A DNA stretch of 46,822 nucleotides from Bacteroidota bacterium (GCA_026391975.1 JAPLDB010000111.1:1-46822); one strand, 5' to 3'; positions 26,106 to 36,084 are shown, counted from the stretch's first letter. Numbers and translations: made by a program. Notes: generated by a model not told the origin, from the sequence alone.

Positions 26106-28160
26106 TTAATTTTTGACGAATTTAGAACGATAAATTTTTTCTGCAGAATTTATTTCAAGCCAGTACATTCCGGATGAAAGAAGTCGGCAGTCTACATTCA
26201 ATAGTTTACTGTTTGCTGAATGATAAACTTGCTCACCAAGTGTATTGCAGATTGTGATATTAATTTTACTACCAAATGGAATATCTAAATTTTGAATAGT
26301 TAGTTCATCCCTAACAGGATTTGGAAATATTGCAAATTGCCCATTGCCTGATGCATACTGAATTCCTGCTACTACGTCAAAGATCGCTGCTTCCACTTCA
26401 CAACCGTTGGGGTCGGTGGCAACGACATTGAAATCACCACTCTCTGTTGCAACATAGAAATAATTTGTTGCTCCATTCACAGCAATTCCATTGTGATACC
26501 ATTGGTAACTTATCGCACCTGCATTTGCAAAAAGCGTATCACCACTTTGCGCAATTCCTTGTGGCGCCGGATATGGATAAACTGTAATATAATTATTCAA
26601 AGTGAGCGTATCACTCGTAACGGAGCTCGTAGCAATTAGTGACACAGCATAAGTTCCCGGTGTATTGTAGCAGATGTTTGTTGGATTTGCATCGATACTT
26701 GTTGAAGGTGTCGCTCCGGCAAATGACCACAGGTAAGACGTAGCGAATTGTGAAAGATTTGTAAACCCGGTACAGGTTCCCGGACAAATATGATTTGGTG
26801 CAGTGAAGAGTGCAACCGGGATCAGCGAACAACCGCCACAGGCCGGATCGGGAACATAGCGCCAGAGGTCATTCCTGTATGCATTAGTATTTGGAGTTTG
26901 CCCGAAGCCCATCCAGATATTTCCATTATTATCCTGCCAGGCATAAGATCCCATTCTTGCAGGAGGAACATTGGTGGGTGAACTCACTCCGATGCTTCCG
27001 TAATTTCCGGGATCATTGATACCTGTACTTCCGCTCACCCATGTCCAGTTATTTGTTACTGGATTGAATTTCCACAGATCATTCTTAGCAGGATACGATC
27101 CTGTAGCCGTTACTCCTCCGAAAGTCCAGAGGTATCCGCAGGAATCCATCCAGCAACTCCTGTTTTCATTGTGCGACGGCGGACTGTTTAGACTGTCCTC
27201 AATGCACTTTGTTCCGTAAACTCCCGCATCATCGGTAACATTCGGGCCCTTCATCCAGGTCCATTCATTAGATGCAATCGAATACTTCCACATATCGCTA
27301 TAAGATCCGCTTGTATAATAAACACCGCCAAACAACCACAGGTTTCCGTTCTTGTCGGCCCAGCGCGAATAAGTATTTCTTGCTCCGGGAGTATTTGCAG
27401 GATCAGGAATTCCCATCGTGCCGTAAAAAGGTACATTGGAAGCAAGCGGATCGCCTTTCATCCATGTCCACATGTTGGTTGCAATATTGTAACGCCACAG
27501 ATCATCAGTCTGACCATTTCCATATCCGCCAAAAGTCCAGAGGTCTCCATTATTATCGACCCATGAACAGGTAGACTCATGTCGTGCAGATGGCTCATTG
27601 GTTGCGCTGGGAACACCCATGACGCCGGGACTACCGGGAGATCCCGGAGAATTTGCTCCTCTCATCCATGTCCATTCATTGGTAGTTGTATTGAACATCC
27701 AGAGGTTATTCATGTCGGCTGTATTCTGGTCACAGCCCGCAAACATCCAGAGGTTATTGTTGCTATCACACCAAGATGATGGTGCCCATCCTCTGCCGCC
27801 GGGATTGTTAGAAGGAGAAGGAACACCCTGCGTACCATATACTGGTGAATAATTAATGGTTCCGGGTCCATGCACCCACACCCATTCATTTATCACAGGA
27901 TCGTATTTCCATACATCAGCATAAAAATTTCCTGCGGTAAACTGTCCGCCAAACAACCAGAAACTTCCATTATGATCAGTCCATTCACAACCTTCATACA
28001 TTGCAGAAGGTTTATTCGTGGGACTTGAAACACCCTGAGTACCGAAATTCGCCGGCTGATTGGGCGCAGCATCACCGCGCATCCAAGTCCACTCACCCAA
28101 TTGGGCGAAGCAGGTTGAAAATATTAAACATGATAAGCTAATCAGGTATATTTTCTTCAT
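26106..28160 (-). CDS. T9SS protein: six Kelch-type repeats + PKD-like + Ig-like + sorting domain
   Basis: The 684-residue protein has a signal peptide ending TCFAQ (residue 20) and six W(T/V)W(M/V)xG Kelch-type repeats, like the pair at 13-17 kb. It therefore shares its N-terminal half with genes 9 kb away rather than with either neighbour in this operon. The PKD-like domain begins IPVALFTAPNHICPGTC, and the Ig-like domain and IFPNPV sorting domain follow in the usual order. The gene at 31656 has the same VALFTAPNHIC junction sequence, which suggests modules of this type have recombined. It lies 28 bp downstream of the gene at 28189. Confidence 0.88.
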   Translation of the reverse strand: MKKIYLISLSCLIFSTCFAQLGEWTWMRGDAAPNQPANFGTQGVSSPTNKPSAMYEGCEWTDHNGSFWLFGGQFTAGNFYADVWKYDPVINEWVWVHGPGTINYSPVYGTQGVPSPSNNPGGRGWAPSSWCDSNNNLWMFAGCDQNTADMNNLWMFNTTTNEWTWMRGANSPGSPGSPGVMGVPSATNEPSARHESTCSWVDNNGDLWTFGGYGNGQTDDLWRYNIATNMWTWMKGDPLASNVPFYGTMGIPDPANTPGARNTYSRWADKNGNLWLFGGVYYTSGSYSDMWKYSIASNEWTWMKGPNVTDDAGVYGTKCIEDSLNSPPSHNENRSCWMDSCGYLWTFGGVTATGSYPAKNDLWKFNPVTNNWTWVSGSTGINDPGNYGSIGVSSPTNVPPARMGSYAWQDNNGNIWMGFGQTPNTNAYRNDLWRYVPDPACGGCSLIPVALFTAPNHICPGTCTGFTNLSQFATSYLWSFAGATPSTSIDANPTNICYNTPGTYAVSLIATSSVTSDTLTLNNYITVYPYPAPQGIAQSGDTLFANAGAISYQWYHNGIAVNGATNYFYVATESGDFNVVATDPNGCEVEAAIFDVVAGIQYASGNGQFAIFPNPVRDELTIQNLDIPFGSKINITICNTLGEQVYHSANSKLLNVDCRLLSSGMYWLEINSAEKIYRSKFVKN

Positions 28161-28188
28161 AAAAGTACTCTTGGTTGTTATAACTATT

Positions 28189-29817
28189 TTATTGTTTCAC
28201 AATTTTCTTCCTGAAAGTTTTTCCTTCCGCAACTATTTCAAGAAAATAAATCCCTTTGGAAAGTTGCTGAACATTAATCTGTAGTTGTCTGGATTCTGCC
28301 AGCTGCAACGAACCGGATAATTTAATTTCGCCAAGCAAATTGCGGATCGAAATTCCAATTACCTCCCGACTATTGGCTGCAAGGTTTTGAATTGTCAAAT
28401 TATCTGTGACCGGATTTGGGAAGACAACAATTCCATTTGATTCGGAGAGAGGAGTGCCAATCTCTGCCACCACATCAAAAATTGCCGCTTCAACCTGGCA
28501 GCCGTTTACATCTACTGCAACAACATTGAAGTTACCGCTGCCTGTTGCTACATAATAATAGTCGGTTGCTCCTGTAATTAATATTCCGTCGTGAAACCAT
28601 TGGTAACTTACTGCACCCTGGTTGGCAAAAAGCGTATCTCCGTTTTGCGAAATTCCCTGCGGTGCGGGGTAAGGCAATACGGTGATATAGCCGGGAATGT
28701 TGATGGTATCATTTCCATTTGCATTGGTTGCTATCAGCGTGACATCGTAACTGCCGGGTGAATTGTAGCAAATGCTTGGAGGATTTTCATCATTGCTGAC
28801 AGCCGGAGTCCCACCTGGAAAAAACCACTGATAAGTGACAGCATTTGCAGATTGATTCAAAAAACTAGCACATGAACCCGGACAGAGCAGACTTTCATCA
28901 GTAAACAAACCTGCTGCAGGCAATGCAGCAAGTGAGTCACAAAAATGTGTTTTGAGGTACATGTCTTCAAGGGCGAAATCAAATCCGAGATAAGTACCGC
29001 CGATCTGGCTGAGCGTAATTGTAATAGAAGTTGTATTTGAAAGCGTACTGAAAATATAATTGAAAGGAGTCCATACATATACCGGCGGAACATTACTATT
29101 CGCGGCAGGAAGAAGTCCTGTTGTTCCGGAAAACAGAACTGTGCCACCCTGATCGGTCACAGTAGTAAGCAATTCAGGCATAACAAAAGAATGATTCACG
29201 TCTAGGTTTGTCATCAGAAAAGAGAATGTATAAGCTGACGAGGGAAAAACGTTGGTGGGACTTTCACTCCAGACGATGGTTCCGGTAAACTGGCTGCCAT
29301 CACTCATAAAAAAAGGAGTGGTATCAGGTGAAATGCCTGCCCAGTTCGTATTGTGATAGTACGCATTGGTATCAACGCTATATTGATTCGGTGCAAGGGT
29401 ACCGCTGGGTATATATGTCAGCTGCGAAGTAAATTGAGTATTGTAATTATTAAAATCACCATTTGCTAACAGGTTTACAACTGAAGAAGGATAAACCGTT
29501 ATATATCCGGCCAGATAAAGTGTATTGCTTCCTGAAGCATTCGACACAGTGAGCGAAACAAAATAGACGCCTGAAGTAAAATAACAAATGTTAGAAGGAT
29601 TTTGCTGCGTTGATGTAGATACAGATGCGCCCTGAAAACTCCATGACCAGGACGTGGGACTGTTTGTTGAGAGATCAGTGAAGCTGATGCATTGTGCTTC
29701 GCAAATGGAAGTTTTGCTAGCAATAAAATTTGCAATAGGAATTGCCGATGAACAATCAGCGCGATTGAAGCACAAGTTCAAAACAAAAATAAGAAGTAGA
29801 GGGAATTTCAAATTCAT
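28189..29817 (-). CDS. T9SS protein: two PKD-like domains around a jelly-roll-like region
   Basis: The 542-residue protein has a signal peptide ending near ADCSS (residue 24). An N-terminal PKD-like domain (about 28-112, FIASKTSICEAQC...ICYFTSG) follows. A segment at about 115-295 opens LLANGDFNNYN and reads like a carbohydrate-binding-type jelly roll. The second PKD-like domain has CPGSC and ICYNSPG, and the linker here reads LPYPAPQGI. An Ig-like domain ending GCQVEAAIFDVVA and a VFPNPV sorting domain complete it. It is the only family member whose N-terminal half is not a propeller. It sits 5 bp after the gene at 29823. Sugar binding is a guess from shape only. Confidence 0.85.
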   Translation of the reverse strand: MNLKFPLLLIFVLNLCFNRADCSSAIPIANFIASKTSICEAQCISFTDLSTNSPTSWSWSFQGASVSTSTQQNPSNICYFTSGVYFVSLTVSNASGSNTLYLAGYITVYPSSVVNLLANGDFNNYNTQFTSQLTYIPSGTLAPNQYSVDTNAYYHNTNWAGISPDTTPFFMSDGSQFTGTIVWSESPTNVFPSSAYTFSFLMTNLDVNHSFVMPELLTTVTDQGGTVLFSGTTGLLPAANSNVPPVYVWTPFNYIFSTLSNTTSITITLSQIGGTYLGFDFALEDMYLKTHFCDSLAALPAAGLFTDESLLCPGSCASFLNQSANAVTYQWFFPGGTPAVSNDENPPSICYNSPGSYDVTLIATNANGNDTINIPGYITVLPYPAPQGISQNGDTLFANQGAVSYQWFHDGILITGATDYYYVATGSGNFNVVAVDVNGCQVEAAIFDVVAEIGTPLSESNGIVVFPNPVTDNLTIQNLAANSREVIGISIRNLLGEIKLSGSLQLAESRQLQINVQQLSKGIYFLEIVAEGKTFRKKIVKQ

Positions 29818-29822
29818 AAAAA

Positions 29823-31643
29823 CTACTTCTTAATAAATTTAATTCTTACTGACTTATTGCCGCCATTTAATTCCAGCCAATACATTCCGGAAGAAAGAAG
29901 ATGGCAATCAACATCCATATAGCTATTGCGAGATATTCTAAAGTCATCCATTGAAAAAACCTTTTCATTGAGAATATTATAGATGGAAATATCTTTAGTC
30001 TCCCCATTAAGAAAATTCAAATTTTGAATTGACAACTTATCAATAACCGGATTCGGAAAAATTGTAAAACCGACATCTGAGGTTGGATTTTGAACTGCAG
30101 CTACTACATCAAATATCACAGCCTCCACTTCACATCCATTTGCATCGGTGGCAACCACATTGTAATTGCCTCCTGAATCAGCAATATAAAAATAATTTGT
30201 CGCACCGGGAACAAGCAAGCCGTCATGGTACCATTGGTAACTTACTGCACCCTGGTTTGCAAAAAGGGTATCACCATTCTGAGAAATTCCCTGCGGCGCC
30301 GGATAAGGATAAACTGTAATGTAATTGTGCAGCAACAATGTATCGCTTCCGTTTGCATTAGATGCTATGAGTTGCACATCATACTGACCCGGTGAATTGT
30401 AACAAATATTAGACGGATCAACGTCGGTACTCGTAGATGGATTGGCTCCCGGAAAACTCCATAGAAATGCATTTGCATTTACTGAAAGGTTTGTAAAATT
30501 AGTACAGGTACCCGGGCAAATGTGATTAGGAGAAGAGAAGATCGCATTCGGCAAAAGGTTACTTGCAAACAAGCTTGCAACATTTCCCGGAAGACCGATC
30601 TGGCATACGTTAACGCCAAGGGATACTGCATTGTCAACAAAATTACATCCCGTACCAAGAACATTTGGATCATTGATGACAGCAAGAAAACCCGACTGAT
30701 AAAGGGTGACATATATTTTAAGGTCGGGACCCAGTTGCATTCCTGCAGGCAATACCCCTCCGGTAGTTCCGATGATGGTCGCAGAAGCAATGATGGCAGC
30801 CGGCGTGCCGGCATTCATGTCATACTGCGTAATATTGAACCAGGAATTTTCTCCGGTATTATAGAGCTTACTGCCATCCGGTGAAAACTCAACTCCATAG
30901 GACTGTGTTACATTCAAGGTAGGGATGGCAAATCCATTGGAAGCAATTCCTGTTGCAGGATCAAAATCGCAAAGAGATACTGTTTCAACAGCATTAAAAA
31001 GTCCGATGGCAATTTTTGTGCCTGTCGGAGATACCTTCATCTGTCCGACAATTCCCCCGTCGGCCAGGCCGGTATTTGAATGAACTGGTACGACAGCTAT
31101 TCCGGCTGACGTAAGCAAAAAAGCATTGAAGCCATCAGTGCCCGATTCATGCATGATGATCCAAACATCATTTCCATTGGAATGCTTCACTGCACAAAGT
31201 TTTTCTGCACCTGTCATCATGAAAACATTCTTGGCTGGGGTAACATCACCAAGTCCGCCATTCAGTGTCATGTCAACCACGGAATAGTTCAACGTTGTGA
31301 AAGTGGTAAACACATAATAAATATTGGTGTTGCCCGGTTGCTGAACGATCATCGCTGACTGTGTTGAAGAATAGTCACCGGTAAGGCCTGTTCCATTTGA
31401 CATCACCTGGTGGTTCTTGTTCCAAACCGTAAGGCCATCAGAATAAAACAGAAGATCACCGTTAGAATCACAAATGGAAGAACAGCCCTCATAAGTATAA
31501 ACCATACCCCCGTTGATCGAAACAGGAGAGCCGCTGTTAAAATCAAGCCCGCAGCCATTACCAAAATACCAGATATTGGTTTCATTGGATGCGCCTGCAA
31601 TGAGTGTGCAAAAAATAAAAAGCCAGGTAAAAATTGTTTTCAT
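29823..31643 (-). CDS. T9SS protein: WYFG-type propeller + PKD-like + Ig-like + sorting domain
   Basis: This 606-residue member has a signal peptide ending IAGAS (about residue 19) and a propeller opening NIWYFGNGCGLDFNSGSPVS. Blade motifs such as EFSPDGSKLYN and QLGPDLKIYVTLY are present. The PKD-like domain has CPGTC and ICYNSPG, followed by the YPYPAPQGI linker, an Ig-like domain ending GCEVEAVIFDVVA, and a sorting domain from IFPNPV. The gene is 12 bp downstream of the shortened member at 31656, which preserves the same opening motif but has lost the propeller. Its function is unknown beyond probable surface display. Confidence 0.88.
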   Translation of the reverse strand: MKTIFTWLFIFCTLIAGASNETNIWYFGNGCGLDFNSGSPVSINGGMVYTYEGCSSICDSNGDLLFYSDGLTVWNKNHQVMSNGTGLTGDYSSTQSAMIVQQPGNTNIYYVFTTFTTLNYSVVDMTLNGGLGDVTPAKNVFMMTGAEKLCAVKHSNGNDVWIIMHESGTDGFNAFLLTSAGIAVVPVHSNTGLADGGIVGQMKVSPTGTKIAIGLFNAVETVSLCDFDPATGIASNGFAIPTLNVTQSYGVEFSPDGSKLYNTGENSWFNITQYDMNAGTPAAIIASATIIGTTGGVLPAGMQLGPDLKIYVTLYQSGFLAVINDPNVLGTGCNFVDNAVSLGVNVCQIGLPGNVASLFASNLLPNAIFSSPNHICPGTCTNFTNLSVNANAFLWSFPGANPSTSTDVDPSNICYNSPGQYDVQLIASNANGSDTLLLHNYITVYPYPAPQGISQNGDTLFANQGAVSYQWYHDGLLVPGATNYFYIADSGGNYNVVATDANGCEVEAVIFDVVAAVQNPTSDVGFTIFPNPVIDKLSIQNLNFLNGETKDISIYNILNEKVFSMDDFRISRNSYMDVDCHLLSSGMYWLELNGGNKSVRIKFIKK

Positions 31644-31655
31644 AATAAGAAGTAT

Positions 31656-32522
31656 TTATTGTTTAATGAATTTCAGATATGATTTTTTGTCAGCTGATTT
31701 AATTTCAAGCCAGTACATTCCTGAAGAAATAAGTCGACAGTCGACAGTCAACAGCCCGCCCGTACTACTATTTAGCCGGGCGTCACCAGAATAATCACAT
31801 GAATAAACCGGCTCTCCAAGAACATTGAAAATAGAAATATCAATCGCCTTGCCAGCAGAAATATCTAAATTTTGAATTACAAAGAAATCATCCGCCGGAT
31901 TTGGGTAGATAAAAATAAATTGATCATTTAAGTAATCCTGTGATAGTCCTGCCACAACATCAAAGATCACGGCTTCCACTTCACAACCATTTGCATCAGT
32001 TGCAACAATATTGTAGTTGCCACCTTCAGAAGCAACATAAGAATAATCTGTCGCACCGGGAACAAGTATGCCATCATGATACCATTGATAACTCACAGCT
32101 CCTGCATTTGAAAAAAGTGTGTCTCCACTTTGTGTAATCCCCTGAGGAGCGGGATACGGATAAACAGTGACAAAATTAGGAAGGAACAAAGTGTCAATTC
32201 CACTGGCATTGGAAGCGATGAGCATTACGTCATACTGTCCGGGAGAATTGTAACAGATGTTAATTGGATTCAAATCAACAGAAGTTGAAGGATTGGCTCC
32301 AGGAAAACTCCATAGGAAGGAAGTTGCATTGACTGATGCGTTATTAAAACTGGTGCATGTGCCGGGACATATGTGATTTGGCGCAGTGAACAATGCAACA
32401 GGTGATCCGGAATTAAAATCCAGACCTGCAAGGTTCCCGAAGCACCACTGATTGTTTTCACCTTGTGCAATACAAAGTGAAGTGATTAAGATTGAAATTG
32501 AAAGCAGTAAAATTCTTTTCAT
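31656..32522 (-). CDS. Internally deleted T9SS family member (propeller lost)
   Basis: The product is only 288 residues. After a signal peptide ending LCIAQ (20) it reads ENNQWCFGNLAGLDFNSG, the first strand of a WYFG-type propeller. At residues 41-44 (PVAL) it passes directly into FTAPNHICPGTC, the start of the PKD-like domain. The Ig-like domain and IYPNPA sorting domain follow intact. Paralogues have more than 300 residues between these two points, and both joined regions contain PV(A) in siblings. An in-frame deletion at short shared sequence (CCTGTTGCA, around 32391-32402) is therefore the simplest reading. The reading frame is clean, so a small secreted protein is probably still made. 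Confidence 0.85.
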   Translation of the reverse strand: MKRILLLSISILITSLCIAQGENNQWCFGNLAGLDFNSGSPVALFTAPNHICPGTCTSFNNASVNATSFLWSFPGANPSTSVDLNPINICYNSPGQYDVMLIASNASGIDTLFLPNFVTVYPYPAPQGITQSGDTLFSNAGAVSYQWYHDGILVPGATDYSYVASEGGNYNIVATDANGCEVEAVIFDVVAGLSQDYLNDQFIFIYPNPADDFFVIQNLDISAGKAIDISIFNVLGEPVYSCDYSGDARLNSSTGGLLTVDCRLISSGMYWLEIKSADKKSYLKFIKQ

Positions 32523-32531
32523 TCAAATTGT

Positions 32532-34163
32532 CTATTTTATTAGAAATTTTTTTGTGATCGTTTTTGATCCTGTGGAAATATTCAGCCAGTATAATCCGGG
32601 AGCAAACTTTGAAACATCAATCATATGCTGTTTTCTATTTTCATCAGCGCCTAGCATTTCAGTAAATACCAATTCACCCTTGGATGAAAATAATTTAATA
32701 GTTGCAGGAATATTTAAAAATAATTCAGATTGAATTTCCAAATTATCAATTACCGGATTTGGGTAAAGCCTTACCCCGGCTCCATCTCCCATGAATAAAT
32801 TAGAAACAGCAGCCGTAATGTCAAATATCGCTGCCTCCACTTCGCAGCCATTTACGTCGGTAGCCACTACATTGTAATCTCCGCCTTCTGTTGCGACATA
32901 AAAATAATCTGTTGCACCCGGGATCGCTAAACCTGTATGATACCACTGATAGCTTATCGCGCCCTGATTTGCAATCAAAGTATCACCGCTTTGCTGAATG
33001 CCTTGCGGCGCAGGGAAAGGATATACAGTAATGTAATTATTCAGCGTAAGTGTATCGCTACCTCCAGCATTGGTTGCTATCAGAGAGACAGCATATGTTC
33101 CGGGAGTATTGTAGCAGATGTTCGTCGGATTCACATCAATGCTCGTTGAAGGATTGGCTCCCGGAAAACTCCAGAGAAAAGAAGAACCATTCACTGAAAG
33201 GTTTGTAAAGTTTGTGCACGTTCCCGGACAAATGTGATTGTCTGCAGTGAAAGCTGCGACCAATCCTGCACATGAACTGTCTGGAGTATATTCCCATAAA
33301 TCAGAAACACTTGTAGAACCACCCAACTGGCCGAAACCATAATAACCTTTTCCATTTACAACAAAAGCTGCTCCGTCATCGCGGCCAACTGTAGGAATAC
33401 TTGCCTTTTGCAACCAGGTATTTTGTAACGGATCATATTGCCAGAGGTCATTGTAATATGGCCCCTCTCCACCGGTGCACAGATATCCCCTATCACAAAT
33501 CGCAAAACCGGATGCATCAGACCTCGGACCACCGGGGAAAGTTGCTTTCTGCGTCCATGCATCAACAAGAGGATCGTACTCCCACATTTCATCAGTCGAA
33601 CAACAGCTTGTTGTCCAGTATCCTTTTCCCAGCAATGCGAATGCTACCTGGTGCGTCATTACATTCAAACAGTTTGCCTTCTGCGTCCAGATCTGTGTGG
33701 TCTGATCCCACTCCCACAAATCCTGCATGAAGGGCGACTGACCTCCGCCGAGATAAACCTTATTCCCGATCACGAATGCTGCAGCAAACGATCTTCCCGG
33801 GCCGGGAAAATTCGGCAACTGTGTCCACGCATTGGCAGTTGTATCGTACTCCCAAAAGTCATTCAGCGGAACTTCTCCCGTTGTTGCATATCCTTTATCA
33901 TTAATTGAAAACCCAACTCCTGCGCGTCTCACTCCTCCACCAACGTCGGCTTTCTGTGTCCATAAATTTGCAGCAACATCGAATTCCCAAAAGTCGAATG
34001 CTCCTGAGCCACAACCTACATATCCCTTGTTTCCAATAGAGAATGTAATCGGCAACTCTTTGCCTGCTGCAACACATGTTGCCATCTGTGTCCAATAATC
34101 AGCACGGACAATAAAAATGCCCGCTAAAAAAACCATTAGAAGCGCAAGTAGATTTTTTTTCAT
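32532..34163 (-). CDS. T9SS protein: canonical Kelch propeller + PKD-like + Ig-like + sorting domain
   Basis: The 543-residue protein has a signal peptide ending FIVRA (21). Six Kelch repeats of about 47-50 residues follow, each with NKGY and (F/L/M)W(E/Q)(Y/F/W)D...WTQ. They are shorter than, and distinct from, the WTWM repeats of the other Kelch members, so this is a third propeller type in the cluster. The C-terminal half is the common module: CPGTC PKD-like, YPFPAPQGI linker, Ig-like ending GCEVEAAIFDITA, and an LYPNPV sorting domain. It lies 21 bp after the gene at 34185 and 9 bp before the shortened member. Confidence 0.88.
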   Translation of the reverse strand: MKKNLLALLMVFLAGIFIVRADYWTQMATCVAAGKELPITFSIGNKGYVGCGSGAFDFWEFDVAANLWTQKADVGGGVRRAGVGFSINDKGYATTGEVPLNDFWEYDTTANAWTQLPNFPGPGRSFAAAFVIGNKVYLGGGQSPFMQDLWEWDQTTQIWTQKANCLNVMTHQVAFALLGKGYWTTSCCSTDEMWEYDPLVDAWTQKATFPGGPRSDASGFAICDRGYLCTGGEGPYYNDLWQYDPLQNTWLQKASIPTVGRDDGAAFVVNGKGYYGFGQLGGSTSVSDLWEYTPDSSCAGLVAAFTADNHICPGTCTNFTNLSVNGSSFLWSFPGANPSTSIDVNPTNICYNTPGTYAVSLIATNAGGSDTLTLNNYITVYPFPAPQGIQQSGDTLIANQGAISYQWYHTGLAIPGATDYFYVATEGGDYNVVATDVNGCEVEAAIFDITAAVSNLFMGDGAGVRLYPNPVIDNLEIQSELFLNIPATIKLFSSKGELVFTEMLGADENRKQHMIDVSKFAPGLYWLNISTGSKTITKKFLIK

Positions 34164-34184
34164 CGGCGATCTATAAATAATTAA

Positions 34185-36062
34185 TTACCTGGAGGATGAC
34201 TTTATGAATTTAGTCCGGAATATTTTTTCATCTGCTCTGATTTCAATTCGGTATAATCCTGATGAAAGCAGCCGACAGTCGACGATCAATGGTTCTCTGT
34301 CTAAGGCAAGGCCATCAATTCTTTGCTCCATTATTATTTCGCCAATCATATTGTAAATAACAATTGAGCTTATTGACTCCCGATAATTATCAGGATGTCT
34401 GTTGACTATGGTCAACAAGTCTTCTACAGGATTTGGGTACAGATCAATTCCCTCTCCCCCTAAAAGGGCCACGGTAATACCAGCAGTCACATTGAAAATA
34501 ACAGCCTCCACTTCACAACCATTTTCATCTGTACAAACTACATTGTAATCACCGCTTGCCATTGCTACATAATAAAAGTTAGTAGCACCGACAATCTGTA
34601 AGCCATTGTAATACCACTGATAACCGATCGAACCCTGATTTGCAAAAAGTGTATCTCCGCTTTGTGAAATTCCCTGAGGAGCAGGAAAAGGATACACAGT
34701 GATGTAATTAGGCAAAAACAGTGTATCACTTCCGTTTGCATTTGAAGCAATAAGTGTCACGCTATACTGACCGGGTGAATTGTAACAGATCTGTACAGGA
34801 TTCACGTCTGTACTTACGCCCGGATTTGCGCCCGGAAATGTCCAGAGGTAAGATGTAGCATTCAAAGAAAGGTTGTTAAAGTTGGTACATGTTCCCGGAC
34901 AAATGTGATTCGGTGCAGAAAAAACCGCAACAGGAACAAAATCAAAATGGGGGATCTGGTTTGGCAAACCAAAAGTGCTTTGTCCTGCTCCCAGATTTAC
35001 AGCTGTGTCGATGTAATTGCATGCAGGACCGGAAGCATTCGGATTGTCGATCACACCAATGTAAGGAGTGAGGTACCTGGCACAATAGATTTTTCCGTCG
35101 GGTCCGAGCTGTAACGGTCCCAGGTAAACGTTGGAAGTATTTCCAACCAATTGCCCTGATGCGATGATGGCAGCAGCAGATCCGGCAAGCAGATCAAACT
35201 GATAAACACCGGGTGAACCTCCCACGCCTGACTGCGCAACATAAAACTTACTGTTGTCGGGAGAAAATTCAACTCCGTAAGGATAGATATAGGTGGTGGA
35301 AAAATTGATCGGGTTGGAAACAGCGCCTGTTGAATTGTCGAAGTCCAGCAGTTCCAGGCCATTGGTCTCCCCTACTGCCAGTCCTATCTTCGATGCGTCG
35401 GGAGTAAATTTCAGGTAACCATGATAACCTGTATGGATCATTCCGACATTGCTTATTACAGGTACAGGATTTACACCTGTTGCTGAAAGCTGATATGCAT
35501 AAAAAGCATCCGTGTTGTATTCGTGCGCAACGATCCAGTAATCTGATCCGTTGCTATGGTGTGTTGCGCAAACTTTTTCACCTATGGGACTGTGAAGAAG
35601 TGTATTGAGTGTTACCACTTCACCAAATCCCCCTTGCAAGGACATGTCTACCACAGAGTAATTCAATCCGGCAGTACTACCCTGGTCAGGTGTGGTGAAA
35701 ATATAATACATCGTGCTGCTACCAGGCATAGGAACAATGATGGCTGATTCCGATGATGAATTGCCTCCAAACAAACCGGATCCATTCACCATGGTGCTGT
35801 GAACTTTGTTAAAGACCGTAACTCCATCTGTATAAAAAAGCAGATTACCGGAAGTATCTGCAATGGATGCGCAGCCTTCAGTGGTGTTCAATGCACCGTT
35901 GTTTAATGCAACCGGACCACCACTGTTGAAATCAATACCGGCACCGTTACCGAAATACCAAATGTTGTTCTCTTTTTGTGCAAATGCAGGAAAAATTGAC
36001 ATCAAACAAACAGCGCAAAATCCTGCAAGAACAACATAGAAAAAGTGTGAAAGTTGTTTCAT
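34185..36062 (-). CDS. T9SS protein: WYFG-type propeller + PKD-like + Ig-like + sorting domain (first gene of operon)
   Basis: This 625-residue protein has a signal peptide ending PAFAQ (29) and a propeller opening NIWYFGNGAGIDFNSGGPVAL, with EFSPDNSKFYV and QLGPDGKIYCARY blade words. It then has the standard PKD-like domain (CPGTC, ICYNSPG), a YPFPAPQGI linker, an Ig-like domain ending GCEVEAVIFNVTA, and an LYPNPV sorting domain. The sorting domain is unusually close to that of the divergent M43 protease (shared ISSIVIYNMIGE). A well-formed promoter at 36085-36115 lies just upstream, making it the lead gene of the minus-strand operon. Confidence 0.88.
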   Translation of the reverse strand: MKQLSHFFYVVLAGFCAVCLMSIFPAFAQKENNIWYFGNGAGIDFNSGGPVALNNGALNTTEGCASIADTSGNLLFYTDGVTVFNKVHSTMVNGSGLFGGNSSSESAIIVPMPGSSTMYYIFTTPDQGSTAGLNYSVVDMSLQGGFGEVVTLNTLLHSPIGEKVCATHHSNGSDYWIVAHEYNTDAFYAYQLSATGVNPVPVISNVGMIHTGYHGYLKFTPDASKIGLAVGETNGLELLDFDNSTGAVSNPINFSTTYIYPYGVEFSPDNSKFYVAQSGVGGSPGVYQFDLLAGSAAAIIASGQLVGNTSNVYLGPLQLGPDGKIYCARYLTPYIGVIDNPNASGPACNYIDTAVNLGAGQSTFGLPNQIPHFDFVPVAVFSAPNHICPGTCTNFNNLSLNATSYLWTFPGANPGVSTDVNPVQICYNSPGQYSVTLIASNANGSDTLFLPNYITVYPFPAPQGISQSGDTLFANQGSIGYQWYYNGLQIVGATNFYYVAMASGDYNVVCTDENGCEVEAVIFNVTAGITVALLGGEGIDLYPNPVEDLLTIVNRHPDNYRESISSIVIYNMIGEIIMEQRIDGLALDREPLIVDCRLLSSGLYRIEIRADEKIFRTKFIKSSSR

Positions 36063-36084
36063 AATCGCATGTATAATGGGTTTT

